From Dicaeum eximium (Eukaryota; Chordata; Aves; Passeriformes; Dicaeidae), in the NCBI GenBank assembly GCA_013396995.1, contig VWZP01007923.1:124001-188000 (forward strand): 64,000 nt of DNA, given 5' to 3'. The position numbers were made by a program, and so were the translations under genes. The number at the start of each line of letters is the position of its first letter. Position 1 is the stretch's first letter. Shown here piece by piece: positions 48,952-62,300 of the stretch. Below the pieces are notes generated by a model, which was given only the letters and a program-made list of their open reading frames with translations, was not told where the DNA came from and ran no database searches.

Positions 48952-51742
48952 CAACACCCAGATCCTGGAGTTCTTGCTTTACTATAACATCAAGACTTGC
49001 ATGAAGTTGTTTGGTTCTGATCAAAATGAAATTCCCTCTCTTGCTTCCAAGTGACCAGCTCTCTCCTATCAGCATGATAAAGAGGGAGTGAGGATAGGGT
49101 TTGTAAAGAAGGGAAAATAGTGAATGCGGCTCTGTCTGGTTTCATTGTCTACAATTCTGACTTTGCTGCTTTACTTGTGTCATCAGTTCACATTCTTGGG
49201 GTCATGTCCCAAAACGTAGCCAGAAGGGGCATGGACTCTTTATTTTTAAGTGACACGTAGTGTCTTTCTTGACAAGATGTTGTCTATGGTTATGATAATT
49301 TTGACCTAATAGCTGATTCAAAAGCCTGTGTTGAATAACAAAACACTTTTGTGGTCTAAGAGTGATAACAAAATCACAAGTACAGTATACGAGAAAAAAT
49401 GCTCTCATCAGATGAGGAGGATAATATTTAAAAACTCCAAATACTTTAAAATTACTTGAATAATGAGTTGGTATGTGATAAAAAGTCCAGAAAAGGAAAG
49501 CATTCACCTACTAATTATTACCATCAATGCAGAGGATTTATTCAAACTTCAAATTCTCTGATTCCTAATATTTATGGCAAGCATCCAACAAGCATAAGTA
49601 GAGTAAGCCTCGACTGCTCTTAAGCCAAATACTAGTAACAAAAGCTGGACGTAAACTATACATTTTATGTCTTTGAAATCACATTCATATATGACTATGA
49701 GCTTTCATCTGCAGACATGCATTTAATGATCACCATGAGTGTGCAGTTATAACATTTATTATAAATTTCCTCTGAGTTCTTTTTAAGAAAGCATTAATGA
49801 AAGAAAAGATCTAAAGAAATTCTATTTCACCTCAACAGCATACAATAAACTCAGTATATCCACATTTTCAATCTCCCATCTTTGTAAAAGTGATGTCTAT
49901 ACTGGGAAAATTAATAATAGAATTGAGGTACAATTGCATGCCATCTTCTCATCTACTGAACATAGAGAATCTGCTCACACAGAAGGCCTGTGAAGTATGA
50001 ATGAAGTATGAGATGGGACCTGATTAGGACTGAAAAATATCCCTTCTCTGTAGTACTTCTACTGAACTTGGAATTTCCTGCAATCAGAAAGTGTCTAATA
50101 GTTTTTCTACAAGGGTAGTGACTAGAACTACAGGACTAGGTATTTAGAAAATGTAAAGCTATTCTTATCAGATCAGAGCTACATGAAGGAAAATTTAATA
50201 TTTGCAATGTTTGTATAGAGATTTATCTCAGAGCCACTTCTTTCATTTATATTATTTTCCAGTCTAATCTAATATTTGCTTGGAATCTTCCTTGCGTTCA
50301 ATACGTCTTAGAACTGTAATAAATAATCCAATTCAATTTAGAAAATAATAATGTTTTCCTCCAAATTCTAATAATCCTCTGATACAATCTGTCCCAGTTA
50401 TAGTAACATGTAGTAATTTCCTTTCCTTTTCAATTTCTTTTCCTAGTTATTTTTTCTTTTCAATCTTGTTTCTTTTTTAAGAGGTTCTTTTGTTCCAAGG
50501 GTTTGTAATGGGTTGTGTGGCTTTCTTGAATTCATTGTTCGATCATACTGTTTTCAATTTCTTTCTTTAATGTACTAGATATTACTCCTGAAAAATTATG
50601 CATAATCACTAATGGATATTAAGTGCTGCCCAGCACAAACTTTTCATTCATTCATTTAAAGATATATGTAATAGACGTCCTACTTGTTTCTTCAGTTATC
50701 TTGTGCAGTGCATACAAAAGAGAGCTGTGTGGATTCCTCATCCTTTTCGGGTGGTAGAGGCAGAAGTTGCACAATTTTTATTAACACATGGATGAGAGCA
50801 GATCCCCGATGAAATGGACCTGTTTCACCCTTCTTTTCCAGACTAAAGGTAGAATGGGGTATTTCTCTGAAACTCCTGAGTCATTCTTATTGTTGTAATG
50901 GTTACTTTCTGTCTTAGATACTTTGAAACCCCTGGGGATCAAGTTTAAAGTTGTTCCATCCAAGCTCTGGTTGTTTCTAATGTTTCCCTTACTTTTCATA
51001 CAAGTTAAACCCCTACAACATAACTAATCAGATTCATAGTGAGTAAGTATTGATATAAATAGCTTGGTATTTTTATAAGGTATTGTTTAATTGCCTCAGG
51101 GTGGTGGAGAAAAATGAAGGAAAAGAAGTTGAGGTAGCTAATATGAAGGGTTCATAAAATGCATGTTCTAGCCATGTTTTCATCTGGGGCAGTGGCCAGC
51201 CTCTCAAGCCACTCAGGCATGGACTGAGAACTGTCTCAGACCTGTGCATTGAGGAGAGAGAGCAGTACATGGGATGGTGTCACCATGGCTGGTAATAGTT
51301 AGAGCTTTCTCAGATGTAGATCTAATGTTCCATCTTCACAGAAGATATTAAATTTCTTAACCCTGTGGGAAATGCCACTTAAATGTTTTTCCAAGCAAGG
51401 CAAGCTGTATTCTAGCAGTGATGGCTCATGCGAGCAGCTCTTTTATAGACATCTGTTATGGTTATTTTCGCTATAAACAAACTTCCCTCTCTATGTGTTT
51501 GGCTTTCCAAAACTCCCTTGTAACACTATGCAGAATGCATGTTGGCTTCTCAGTTGGCTCTGGACCTTGGCTGACTTTTTACTTTACATACCAAGAATGC
51601 CAAGCCACGTGCTTCCAATTTATCAGATATTCCAGAGACGTTCTCCATTTTATTTCATTCACCCTCTTCTTCTTTCTCTGATGTGGATACAGGTATCTAA
51701 CTAGCTTTTGTCATAACATCCAAAATTTAGGGATTTGTTTCA

Positions 51743-51762
51743 GGGGGGGTGGGGAGTGGGGG
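51743..51762 (+). repeat. G-run tract (G-quadruplex candidate)
   Basis: Runs of 7, 4 and 5 G are separated by 1 and 3 bases. The 7-G run can supply two G-triplets, so an intramolecular quadruplex is possible on the plus strand. Confidence 0.7.
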
Positions 51763-52262
51763 TTTGGTGCTTGGAAATTTTTGCCCAGTTTCTCCAATTT
51801 AAATCTGCTTCTGTTGAATGAATAATCACTTCTGTAGCACAGTGCCTTCTCAGCACAGTGTAAGCATCAGGTAAACATTAACACAGTTTTAATTAGAGCT
51901 TAAGGGAACTTTTTCACTATAGTAATTGCTTTAAGAGTACTAATGCTTGTAATTTTAAAGAGGAAAAAAGAGCAGCAAAAATTTCAGCATAAATTGTAAA
52001 ACAACATAACAGGTTAGTGCAGACCTACACATGATGTGTGCAGATGGGACCTGATCTCTACTGATATATTTTTTGACTAGTTAAAATGTTTAGAGGCCAA
52101 ATAAATCTCCAGAAAAAAAAAAAACAAAAAACCTTTTCTATGAGATTTATCTTATAAAGCGTAAGCTCAGCAAAACTGCTTCCCAGGGCAGCCACAGACA
52201 GCTTAACTTCTTGGTATAATCTTATTCTACAAAGTCAAACAGTATTTTTCTTTTCTACACTA

Positions 52263-52300
52263 AAGTAAATTTTACTTAATCAAAGTAAATTTTACTTAAT
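52263..52300. repeat. Tandem 19-bp duplication of an A/T near-palindrome
   Basis: AAAGTAAATTTTACTTAAT occurs twice, about 19 bp apart, with one or two spacer bases. Each copy is itself nearly palindromic around AAATTT. Confidence 0.85.
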
Positions 52301-52843
52301 ATTTCTTTTTGCTATTGAGAGATAATAAAGAGGTCAGTGATATGTTCAGCTGAAAAGTTCTTACTCTGTTTTGCTGGAGTTTTTATGTTCTTGAGCCAGA
52401 AGACTTGGTACTGAACTGTAAAATTATTATTATGCTAAGGACACTACTGTTAGTGAATAATTGGATTATTATTATGGTTTACAATAACAATTATATAGCA
52501 ATATGAGAAAGAATACATGTTATAATGTCACAGGAGTGCATCCATTCAAATAATGTACCTAGGCATTAAACCAGAGAATGTTTGGTTGTTATCCTCAAAT
52601 ATTGTGTGCTTATGTCTCTCATCATAGAACAAACTAAACATTCAGAATGTGGTTGTGACACCTCCATTTTGTGTGGTATAGAAATATAAGTAGGACATGG
52701 TGGTCTGAAAACTGCCCAAAGTTGAAAACTTATTCGCAAATATCTCCTCTTTCTGTACAATAATGACTAATTGTAACATAATTTTGTTTTTTGTTGATGG
52801 TGCATTAGTGACGGATTCATGTGTGCATCGGGATGACAAAAAC

Positions 52844-52962
52844 AGAATATAATATAGAATATATAGTCTAATAGAATAGAAAATAATAGTCTAATTTTAA
52901 AATAGAATATAATATAGAATAGAATATAATAGTTTTTCAAAATTTTTTCAAATTTTTCAAAA
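52844..52962. repeat. AT-rich minisatellite-like block
   Basis: AGAATATAATATAGAATA recurs near 52844 and 52902, with related AATAGAATA and AATAGTCTAAT units between, followed by three TTTTTCAAA-type units at 52934-52961. It behaves as an irregular tandem repeat rather than unique DNA. Confidence 0.8.
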
Positions 52963-55900
52963 GACCTAAAAGCCTCAGGCCTGTGTTTTGAATGCAATTC
53001 CATACTCAGACTGCTTGTTGCTGCTTTTGATGATGACTCCAAGAGCATGATTGTAGCATCCAAAAAAAGCAGAAATCTCTGAGCTAGCAAAACTAAAAGT
53101 GACAGAGTGAGCGATCTATATTGTTGAGGAATTCACACTTGCTTAATTCTGGAACCATAAGGATATATTTATGTTGCCCTATGCCTGGACAATAACCTGT
53201 AAAACAAAACCAAACCCACAAACGAACAAACAACACCAGAAAACACAAGAATCACCCAAAAATAAGCCGTGACAGAAGTCTCTAGCCTGTACATACTTAA
53301 TCCTCATTTAAACTGTCTGTGAGTTGTTCATTAGACATATGTGAACATTTCCAAAACGGAAATGCTGTGCCTTCAGTAGAAGTTTTGCAGAATTAACCTA
53401 AAAAGTATAAATGCACCTTTAATGCAGTTTTGAAAAAGTCTTCTAAAACATGATAATTAATTAGGCTTGTATTTGATAGCTCTAATGAAAAGATGTGAAA
53501 ACCTAGTAAATCACATCTCTCAAGAATTTATTTGCCTCTTCGCTGAAACGTTCAAGTTATGATCCATACTCCTCTGAGGCAAAATAAACAGACACACATT
53601 TTTAAATACTCCTCAGTCTGTTTGCTCTGTAATAATTTAGCTACTCAGAAAATGGAGACTATTTAGGCCTAGCCACATTAATATTCTCTTTAGGAAAACT
53701 TTGCTACCATATCACAAGAAGATCAGTGTTGTTACTGTCCTTTTCCTTACTTTTTCCTCATTTCCAAAAGGTAACTCATAACTCTAACAAAAAATAGACT
53801 GTCGCAGATGAAAATTGTTAATATTTCTTTTGTAGATCTGCATATACAGCAAAAGCCAGGATTTTCGTTTTAATCTTCACTGACATATTCAGAGAAGATT
53901 GCAAGTTTGTGTAGAGTGACCACTATAACATGATCAGAGAGGAAACACAGCTCTAGACATGAGGACAAGCTACAGAATACCTGCTTAAAGATAGCTTCTC
54001 AATTTCTCAGAACATTTCATGTTCAAAGAAAGCGTAAGTGTACTGTTGCTCTAAAAAGTTGGAGGATTTTTCTGTCGCTCTTGCAGACCAGACCAGGTGG
54101 TGGAAATCTCAGTGAGGAATATGCAGTCCTGCACATGGCTTGGATCTGTCACGTCACCCTACGATGTACATGATGATATGAAGGCTGAACAGGAAATCGT
54201 GTCTGCACGTCCATATGGCCACAATCTGCCAAATATAATGGTTGTTAAAGCTTGTTAAAAAGGTGACTCTTTCAACAGCCTGTTGTTGCCCAGCCCTTCT
54301 GTGCAGTGTGAAGTGTAACAAAAGCATACATGTACACCATGGTATTAAAACTACCATCTCCATGGAAGGAATGAGAATAAGTCTTGCATAAGGTTTTCTC
54401 CTCATATAGATCTCTCTCTGGGTATACCTTTGACATATTCATGAATATCATATGGTTTAAAATAAGTCATTTTACACAGAACACTACTGTAATTCATAAA
54501 GATTGATGGGATACTTAAAAGAAAGTGCTAACCTTTTCCTAAGGTGTCTAGGTAATGTATTTCATTAGCAACACTGAATTTATTTAGATGAATGAACTTA
54601 CTCTCAGTTATTTCATGCTATATCTTTTATGCACAAGACTTGACTGGATGCTCTAGTATAAAAACACAGTGCTGCTTTAATTTGGGAATTCAGAGGGCTC
54701 AACTTAAACATTGGAAATATATATTCCTGAAAGCCAGAATGAAATCTTAACTAGCCATTAATACAAATTAAAATATCACTGAACACAAAATAGTTTAAAC
54801 AAAGATTGACTATGTAAAATATTGCTGAGTTTTGTTTTAGAGGCTCAGTTCTGGACCTTCTTGAAAAATTCAGTCAGCACTGCAGTTACAAACACGAAGA
54901 ATAAACCCTCAAGTCTTAATCTGCTGAAAATGATCACTTGAAATATGAGTATCTTTTTCAAAGAACTGATGAAACTGAGTTATTTTAATATTTAGAAATT
55001 ATGGAGAAGGAAAGAAGGAACTTTCTATATTATAAGTTTATCATTTAAATATGCAGTGTCTGACTTACTCATCATCCTTCTCAGCACTGTTTTGGAAACA
55101 CTATTACTGGTGGACTTCTGCCCAGAGCCTTTCATATAAGCCTATACCAAGTGAAAAAAAGTTTTGGATACATTCACTGCATATCAAATTATACTCTGAT
55201 CCTTTTAATTCCTTTTGAAAATGCTTCTGTTTTCTGAATCCAGTATTCTTTTGTACTGTCTACAGACAGTCAGGTTTTGCCTGGAGTTCTCCTTTGGGCT
55301 AATTCATGTCATGCTGCAGTGGAGATCTGATCTCATGGAAATGCAAAGAGCACCGATGAACTCTGTCATTATGTATCTATCTTAAATAGTGGAACATAGG
55401 ACCCATGACTTCCAGTTTTAGGTTCACAAAGGTATTAACTGGAGAAGGAAGCTGCAGGAATCCAATATGTGTGCTTTTAATTTGATACAAACATAATCAA
55501 CGATTGATGAGACACCACTTGACAGAAAATGATTTTGGAGGTTTAAATAACAAACATGGGAATTACACAAAACATCTCTGGTCTGTAAACACACATGAAA
55601 ACTGATCTCCACTGATATATGTAGAAACACTAGTTTTACCTCTTGAGTTGACGTCAAATAACTTGAGAATATTTGATTTTAAAATATTTTGTTTTATAGT
55701 CCTCCAAAGTGGGAAAGTGCTATCAATTTTTTTATCTTGTAAGGAGTGAAATGGAAAAACAAGAAGAGTTCTGCTTTCACATAATTGCAGACCATTGATG
55801 CAATGAGAAAAATGGAGAAATCAATGTTCCAACAAGTTGAGTGCATACATGCTGGGGTAAGATAGTTCAATGTCCTGCCTCCTGCATATTGCTGGATCTG

Positions 55901-58179
55901 AGTTGGCAGGTTCTACAATACTTGGAGGAGAAAAAGGACTGGTATCTTTCAGCCTTAATAGCCCCAAAAACTAGTCCAAATTGTTTCTTGGATCCCTCTG
56001 GCTACTATGACAGCTATCTGAATAAAAATTTGATATTACTGTGTATGTTCATGGGTGCATTATAAAGATGTAGTTCCTTTAATATACTGTTAGAAAAACA
56101 TACAGAATATCACTAGGATATGATTGCTATTGTCATCAGAATGCATTTTTTGTTATTCTTTATGGAAAGCAAACAATTTAGTACTCAACTTTCTCAGGGA
56201 AGAAAGGCTAATGTGAGTAATTACTGATTAATAGGTTCAAATACTAAGAAATGACTGAAACAGATATGATCCATGATGCACTCACTTATTTGTGTAATTT
56301 TTTACTGGTTTGTATTTTGCAGTCCTTTACAACCATTTCCCAGTTTCATTGAGCAATCAGTGTTTATTCTCTTTACCATTCCAGATTCATCTTTGCAAAC
56401 CCAACTGGAAATCCCTATTAATTAGGAGCAAAAAAAACCAAAACAAAACGAATACTCAACTAATCAGCTGAACCAGATTATAGTAGCATGCTTTCAAAAT
56501 CAAATTGGAGGAGAGGAAGGGAAAACCCTTAACAATTTATGAAGTAGGTAGTAAATCTAAGTGACAGAAGATAAACTTCTCCAGCATTGAGGCAATGAAA
56601 GTGGTGTTGATCTATATAGCTACAGATGTGGCTCCAGGGTGCAATCTGTCCAGCTGCTCAATATCAGTGCTGTCACATGGGCACTGCAACAGGGAAGATA
56701 AATAATAAACCTCTTATTCAAAGAGATTCATACAATTGGCAGCTGCTAATTTTCACACCAAAAGCCTGCTGGTTGCTGTAGTTAGGGAAAGACGGTACTT
56801 CTGTTAGATACCTGATGAACACAAATAGAGGAAGAAGGAAGACCTCATTGTTAAATGTCTTAGGTAAGTGAGGAAGGATTTTGGAATTTCATATTCTACC
56901 ATGCAGTTGGTTATGCCAAAGAATACCCTAAAAACATGGGTGTGCAGGGAATTCAGAGAGAAGTTCAAAGTTTAACTCCACCGAAAACAAACTTAAAGAA
57001 AGCTGTTTACCTAAATGGTATGATTTCTGCTTTATGAGCCTGGCAGAACTTAACGTGCTAGTCCACCAAATTCGAGATACCAAAGGAGATTATCTGTTTG
57101 TCTTTCCTCCATGGTTAACCTAGAGGAAGTCAGTACAATGATCTTGGTTGCAAACCTGAACCATGTGAAATATTCATGTGCAAGCAGTTCATTTTAGTAG
57201 ATATGTGATTATTAATGAAAAGATGAATAATTATGGAAGCCATCACAGGCTACCCGTGGGATGTCTTAAAAACTTACATGGCTGAAATAATTTCAAGATG
57301 CATTTCTGGACACTATAGCTCTATATAGCTTCCCTGCAGAAGCACAGAAATCTTAAATTCAGTCATTAAAACTTGGATTTATTGATGTAAATTTTCTAAT
57401 CTCATAAACCAATTATTAAATTATTTTGCCATTTTTCCCTTTGTACCTCTTATTGAAGAAAGGAAAAATAAAGCTTTCATATTTTTAAGAAATTTATTGT
57501 GTTTAAAAAAACTTTGCTTCCTGTAATCCAGGATGAATCACTGATAGTCTTGCATTGCTGGTTAATAGGAAATCACATTTGATGGATTACTGAAGTTCAT
57601 CTAAATAATGTTTTCCCCTTCATTTGTCTTAGAGCAAGATATTGAAAAGCTCCCAGTGTAAACTTACCTAGAATGAGTGTGGGCTTTAAAAATTGAATAA
57701 TAAAATGAAATCCTCTGGCAGGCAGGTGGAAGGATACTGCCTGGAGTACTGTGTTTTCTGATGCCATCCAGTGAGATAATGAATCCATGTCTATGAAAAT
57801 TGATTCATTAATATTTCATTGAGTCAGCTTCAGTAGAATTCATGAACTGCCCCTAGAAATTCAATAAGTGAATTCAATGAGATGCAGAGCTTAACAAATC
57901 TGGAGCAAAAAGTAAAAAAGTACAAGTTGGAAATTACCAATGGAATTTGCTGTGTGAAGTGAACCTTGGCAACAGCATTTTATGTGTGTATTTTATCTGC
58001 ACAAAAGCCTAAACAAAACAGCTGCAAATGTGTGTACACATGTGGACCCAGAGAGTGATACTAAAGAAATGTTGAACTCAATAGGGTTCTGATAGGGAAA
58101 AAAAAAAACCTCTTAATGTTTTTGCTTGCTTGAAATTTAAGCCTGAGCTGAATTTGTGTTTTTCAGTGGTAGCTGTCTT
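52963..58179. other. Gene-free sequence with A/C-rich tracts
   Basis: About 5.2 kb with no supported gene. A/C-rich low-complexity tracts lie at 53201-53260 and about 56429-56451. ORFs at 54154-54405, 55424-55657, 55841-56065 and 57597-57788 are short and lack domains. Confidence 0.5.
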
Positions 58180-58800
58180 TATAATGGGCTCTTGCTACTT
58201 AATACTTCAGCCTTGGCAGGTGTACTGCAGAACCCAATGCACACATTGTGACACAAGCTTCACTTTTCTATCTCCGTTGTGAAGTCTGTGGGAAAGAAGT
58301 TTTACACAGCAGCATACAATGAGGCTTGTTATTTTGCTACATTTTGTTCAATCAAAGGATGTGGGACAGATGTGAACATTTAAGCCATCTTGGAAGAATG
58401 GATAACCGTTGAACGTGATACATAGCTGAGGCTTTGGGTCAGAAACACATGCGTGCCAATAGCTCAATTCGCTATGCAGAGTTGGCATCAAAGGGACTGA
58501 TTAGGAAAAGAGATTCAAATTACCTTGTCGACTAAGTAATTGGTCTTTGAGTGTTCCTAAAAAGGGACTGATAAATAATTTTATTTTCATTTTGTATCAG
58601 TGTCTCCAAGACCATGTCTGACTAACCTATATTGATGTCTTTTAATTAAACCATGCTTGATATGCTTATGCTGCAGTGGTGCATACTGAGTTGCATGCTA
58701 GACATTCCAGATAAAGTAATTATGCTATTTGTCACTGTCATGATTAATGTGTGACAGCTGTTATGACAGCTGTGCCACTGTTTTGTCACAACACTATGTT
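58180..58800. promoter_or_regulatory. Candidate regulatory block with duplicated TGACAGCTGT
   Basis: A repeat-free, higher-complexity stretch. TGACAGCTGT occurs at 58752-58761 and again at 58764-58773, twelve bases apart. Each copy joins a TGACAG core (the TALE homeodomain MEIS/PKNOX/TGIF type) to a CAGCTG E-box. TAATTG-type cores also occur near 58538. Enhancer function is inferred from motif content only. Confidence 0.3.
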
Positions 58801-59099
58801 CATCCATAACAAAATTAGATGTCTCATTCGAAGGTACGCAGTTGCTACTATTTTCCTAAGAAGTAAACAATGAAGAAAACTGAGAGAGAATATTACATGA
58901 ACTCTGACAAATAAGAGAAATGACATCTCTATTTTTTCCTTAAATGATGCTTGCCTGCATTGGAAATGCAGATAGCTCACCTTTTGCAAACAAGCTGTCA
59001 TACAGAGCCAATCCACAACTAATCTAACAAACAAGGTCTTTCTTTGTGGAAGGATTGCTTCATAATTTGAATTTACCTTGTCAGGCAAGCTTTAGATGT

Positions 59100-59350
59100 T
59101 ATCTAAATTACCATTGGTTGTAAAAGTCGGGAAAGGGGGGTTGGGAAAGGGAGAAGTTGTAAGAAAATCAAAGGCTGTAAATAAGAGGAATGGGGAGGCA
59201 CATCATCCTCTCCTTTAGAAGCCAGTCAAGCAAAGCAAAACAAATAACCTCCTCTGACACATGCACACCACCAATTGCTTTAAACTAATTGCAGTCTAAC
59301 GCCAAATTGTATCTTAAACCATCTAATTAAATACTGTTAATTATGTTACC
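59100..59350. promoter_or_regulatory. Candidate conserved element with homeodomain cores
   Basis: Clustered homeodomain-type cores occur within 75 bp: CAATTG at 59272, TAATTG at 59286, CTAATTAA at 59323 and TTAATTATG at 59337. A purine-rich segment with G-runs (about 59126-59155) precedes them. The density and repeat-free nature resemble vertebrate developmental enhancers, but no conservation data are available here. Confidence 0.3.
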
Positions 59351-62300
59351 TAATATTGTTTCTTATGAATCACTGAAACTGGATTGTAACAATTAAAGAA
59401 AGTGATGTGAAGAGGCAGATGGTTAAAAGAAAGCATTGTTTCATTATCCTATAAGTTTTGCTGACATGCCTATTGTGCATGCTGTTTAAGTACAGAAAAA
59501 TATACTTTGGCTTCTGTTCTCTGTCACAGAGAAACTGTGAAACCTGAGTCTTAGAGTAGGAAAGCATGTATATTGCCAAAAATTTAGTTAGATTAGAAGA
59601 TTTAGTTAGAAAAATTTAAAATTTAGAAGATTTAGTTAGAAAGTTAGAGTTAGAAAGAACACGTCTATTTAAAAGTAAGAAGGGTTATTTCTTTTTCTTA
59701 TAAACTCAATTGGAAATTATAAATATGTTTTAATTGTATCCCATTTTCTCCACAACTTAATTTGAATGAGACATACATGGTGTATTTCACTGCTCTAAGC
59801 TGCTCTCAGATGAAGAGTACCCATGCTGTTAATTGTCTTTTATCGCACTACTAGACATTTTATGTGTTGCTACTAGACATTTTATGTCAAATGTCACAAA
59901 CACTGTGTAGTGCTTTTTGTGGCTCAGTACTTACATCTGCGCCAAGTGGACTCTGTGGAATTATCTACAAAAATACATCTTTGTTCCTAATTGGTGAGAA
60001 AAGATGCATCAGGGAATTTCTAATTTGGTTCAAAAAATTATTTAGTAGAGAGCCAGATTTTCTTTCCAATGATGATTTCAAGATTATGCAAAGAAAAAGG
60101 TGTTTTGTCTGTTGGAAATAAAGAATGCCATAACTGAATATTGTGGCATGGGTGTATATATTTATGTGTTGAATAAATGGCTTAACATAATAATTGCATA
60201 AATCTAAGTTAGATGGGAAAAATCATTAAGCTAAAATCACTGAATTTTAAATACTTTTCCACTTCTTCTTGGAAATGCATGTGAGATCATTGTAATGTAT
60301 TTATGCCACTGATCATAAACACAGTAAAGCATGAGGGATACATACATTTTAAAAATTGCTTACAAAATTAAAACACAATCCTAGGGTCATATACTTTGTG
60401 TTCTAGTATTTTTAAAAGGCTACATATAAACTCATATAACAAAAGAGAGTCATTGCAGTATTTGCATATAAAGTGATAAATAACAGGTGTGTGCAATCTT
60501 CATATGAAGATATAGATATATTTTATAGTTATACTTCTTATTAGTCCTGCTCTACAGATAAATTTATCTCTTCATCCTTTCAACATTAATTGTAACTGCA
60601 GTCGGGAAGAAATTGTTCTGATGAGTATCAATCTGGACAATCCAGTATTTTAGATTAACATAATTTAAAACTAAATTTATTCTCTTCCCATTTTGCCTAC
60701 AAGTGTTAAACATTTGCTGTGACAAAGCAAGCTACCTAAGCTATTCAGTAATATTCAAAAATGTAGAAGAATCCTCCTTGAGAGAAAATGCCTTTCACAA
60801 TAGAAAAATCCAACTTTAAATAACAAAAACACCCTCAAATGAAGCTAGGCCAAACATGAACTTTATTGAGGGCATCAACTATATTTTTGTTTACACAATG
60901 AACAGATTTTTTTTTTTTTTAAATTTTCTACCTGTAGCTCGCTAAAGGAAATGCTTTCCCCTTTAGTTTCTCTTTAACTTTTTTTCCTTTATTTCCATCT
61001 GAGTCTAGCTGGGAAATTAATTTTTACCTAAGCATTGTCAATTCTCCAAAAGAATCTACTGGAAAGATGATATTGATCAACCCTCTTTCGCAAATTTTTT
61101 CAAAACTATTGCTTGTTCAAACTATGGTGCTTACATGTAGGAATTGCTACAGAGATGTGCCCTAGCACATAGATAGGAACAAGGAATATGAATCTTTATT
61201 GCAGACTGTTGCAGAGCTTTCTATGCATATGAAGGGACTTTGAAATCTTCATGTTAATTGCTGCTTACAGTCAACCTACCAGTGAGATCCTGTCACAGAG
61301 GCAGAAGGATAGATACAGGCATATGTGGTTCAAGGAGGTAATGTATTTGCATAAGATGAGTCAACAGTTGAAGAACAGAACCCATTTCTACTGACATTTG
61401 TCAGTAACATTTTTCATTTATATTTAAATGACATTGTCACAAGTGTGTGTTACAACAAGTTTGCAGATCCAGCTTTCTGCTGACATTTGTGACTGAACCA
61501 TTTCAAATGTTTGAATATACTTAATCATACTGTTGTTATTATTATGTGTGTGGACTGAATATAATGTCTTACTTACCCTTAGGGTGAAATGGAACAGAAG
61601 GTGCAGCATTGGCAGACAGAACTCTGAGCACCCAGCCTGACAGTGTCAGGATTGCTGCCTGGGTCTAACAAAGAGGAAACAGATTTTACTGCAGTGGGAC
61701 CAATGTATTGATTTCCACGAGCAGTGGCAGGGCTTCTCCTGAGTGTGGTGTGATTACTTTCTAACTTACACTGTTTGCATTTTGTATATACTGTATACCT
61801 CAAAAAGGAAATAAAAAGGACCACTTTTTTGAGAGAAGCCCAACTCTATCTATCTTCACTCCATTTTTTGTCATCTTAGGGCAGCATAGAACAAGAGCAA
61901 CTAAACATCTTAAAGTGAATTGATTTTCTGAAGGATGGAATGCAGCCAAAGTACTCACTCTTTTGGGAGAGGAAAACAGTAAACAAGTCTGCATGTGCTA
62001 TGCTTGGGAACACAGAAGCAATTTTCTAAGGTTATTTTAACAATTTACTTTTAGCTGAGGTAGTACAAGGCAGAAGTCATCAAAACTATCTTCTTGTGTG
62101 CTTGATATTTTCATCTAATCCATGGAACGGACTAGAGAAAATCTAAAAAACTATAAGCATGTGATGATAATTAAATGTTTCTGCTGTGTAACCAGTACTA
62201 AATGAAATATTCTATCAATTCCAAAAGTGAAATATTTTACTGGTTCAGAATGTCTACTAGTAAAACTATGAGGTTTGGTAATCAAATTACAGCGGACTGA

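Larger units (their letters stand above)
48952..52843. other. Gene-free sequence
   Basis: No supported gene. It holds a pyrimidine-rich stretch at about 50418-50495, the G-run at 51743-51762 and an A/T palindromic duplication at 52263-52300. The largest ORF (49202-49507, minus, 101 codons) shows no domain. Confidence 0.5.
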
